Below are positions 5,165-5,318 of a DNA stretch of 5,318 nt, one piece after another. The notes under the pieces were generated by a model. That model did not search any database and was not told where the DNA came from. It saw only the letters and a list, made by a program, of their open reading frames with translations. The stretch's first letter is position 1. Each line of letters begins with the position of its first letter. This stretch comes from Lachnospiraceae bacterium (lineage in GTDB: Bacteria > Bacillota > Clostridia > Lachnospirales > Lachnospiraceae): assembly GCA_017483425.1 (NCBI GenBank), contig JAFUWM010000008.1:1-5318 (forward strand), read 5' to 3'. The translations under genes were made by a program, and so were the position numbers.

Positions 5165-5318
5165 ATGATATATTTTGCGCCGCTTGAAGATATATCGGGA
5201 TATATATTCAGAAACCTGATAAACAGCATGTTTCCGGGATCGGACAGGTATTTTGCGCCATTTATTTCTGCTGTCAAACCCGGAATGAAGCACAAAAAAC
5301 GGGAAACAGAGGATATTG
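5165..5318 (+). CDS. tRNA-dihydrouridine synthase family protein (3' end beyond window)
   Basis: Partial gene: 51 codons are visible from ATG 5165; the rest lies right of the window. The N-terminus YFAPLEDISGYIFRNL (3-18) followed by FPGSDRYFAPFISAV (23-37) matches the opening of Dus proteins, where the A-P-(M/L)-E-x-I-(T/S)-G loop begins the FMN-binding TIM barrel. Dus enzymes use FMN and NADPH to reduce specific uridines of tRNA, mainly in the D loop, to dihydrouridine. The subfamily cannot be told from this fragment, and the catalytic Cys is not in view, so no symbol is given. The start follows AAGGGG with a 4-base gap. The gene is divergent from bioB, and the biotin operator lies about 160 bases upstream, too far to regulate it obviously. 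Confidence 0.85.
   Translation, partial: MIYFAPLEDISGYIFRNLINSMFPGSDRYFAPFISAVKPGMKHKKRETEDI

Noticed and set aside
4941..5168. Plus-strand frame of 75 codons starting at GTG, with an AAGGAG nearby
   Set aside because: It crosses the bioB promoter and operator, has no recognisable domain, and its end overlaps the start of the dus gene; the AAGGAG lies after the start codon.

Overview
The window reads as ordinary chromosomal DNA of an anaerobic Firmicute, most likely a Lachnospiraceae member. This rests on protein resemblance as I recall the families: a clostridial-type lipoprotein nuclease, ATP-dependent PEP carboxykinase, an ECF-type BioY, a cupin-AraC regulator, and strong purine-rich ribosome binding sites. 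No mobile element, CRISPR array, rRNA or tRNA is visible. I see no wholly new multi-gene system. The most unusual item is a biotin synthase lacking one expected iron-sulfur cluster ligand.

Layout, left to right. 1-617 (minus): N-terminal two thirds or so of a secreted lipoprotein DNA/RNA non-specific endonuclease, cut by the window edge. 618-719: intergenic, with a Rho-independent terminator for pckA and a second small hairpin. 720-2333 (minus): complete pckA. 2334-2415: pckA promoter and leader. 2416-3303 (minus): cupin-AraC family regulator, with its own promoter in the 3' end of bioY. 3359-3904 (minus): bioY, biotin transporter S component. 3894-4913 (minus): bioB, biotin synthase, overlapping bioY by 11 bases. 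4914-5164: divergent regulatory region with a strong bioB promoter, a BirA-type operator over its -35 box, and a likely promoter for the rightward gene. 5165-5318 (plus): first 51 codons of a tRNA-dihydrouridine synthase, cut by the window edge.

How they work together: bioB and bioY form a translationally coupled biotin salvage and synthesis pair, with the last synthetic step and the uptake component under one predicted BirA-biotin switch. No bioA, bioD, bioF or bioW is in the window, so the pair could serve a cell that imports biotin or finishes it from dethiobiotin; genes elsewhere could change this. The AraC regulator and pckA follow on the same strand, each with its own predicted promoter and no terminator before it, so read-through from the bio operon is possible. 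The AraC target is unknown; pckA is an obvious neighbour but there is no direct evidence of a link.

Three long minus-strand reading frames extend upstream of the likely starts. For bioB and the AraC regulator the longer versions begin at TTG codons inside or upstream of promoter elements, so shorter ATG starts (4913 and 3303) are preferred.
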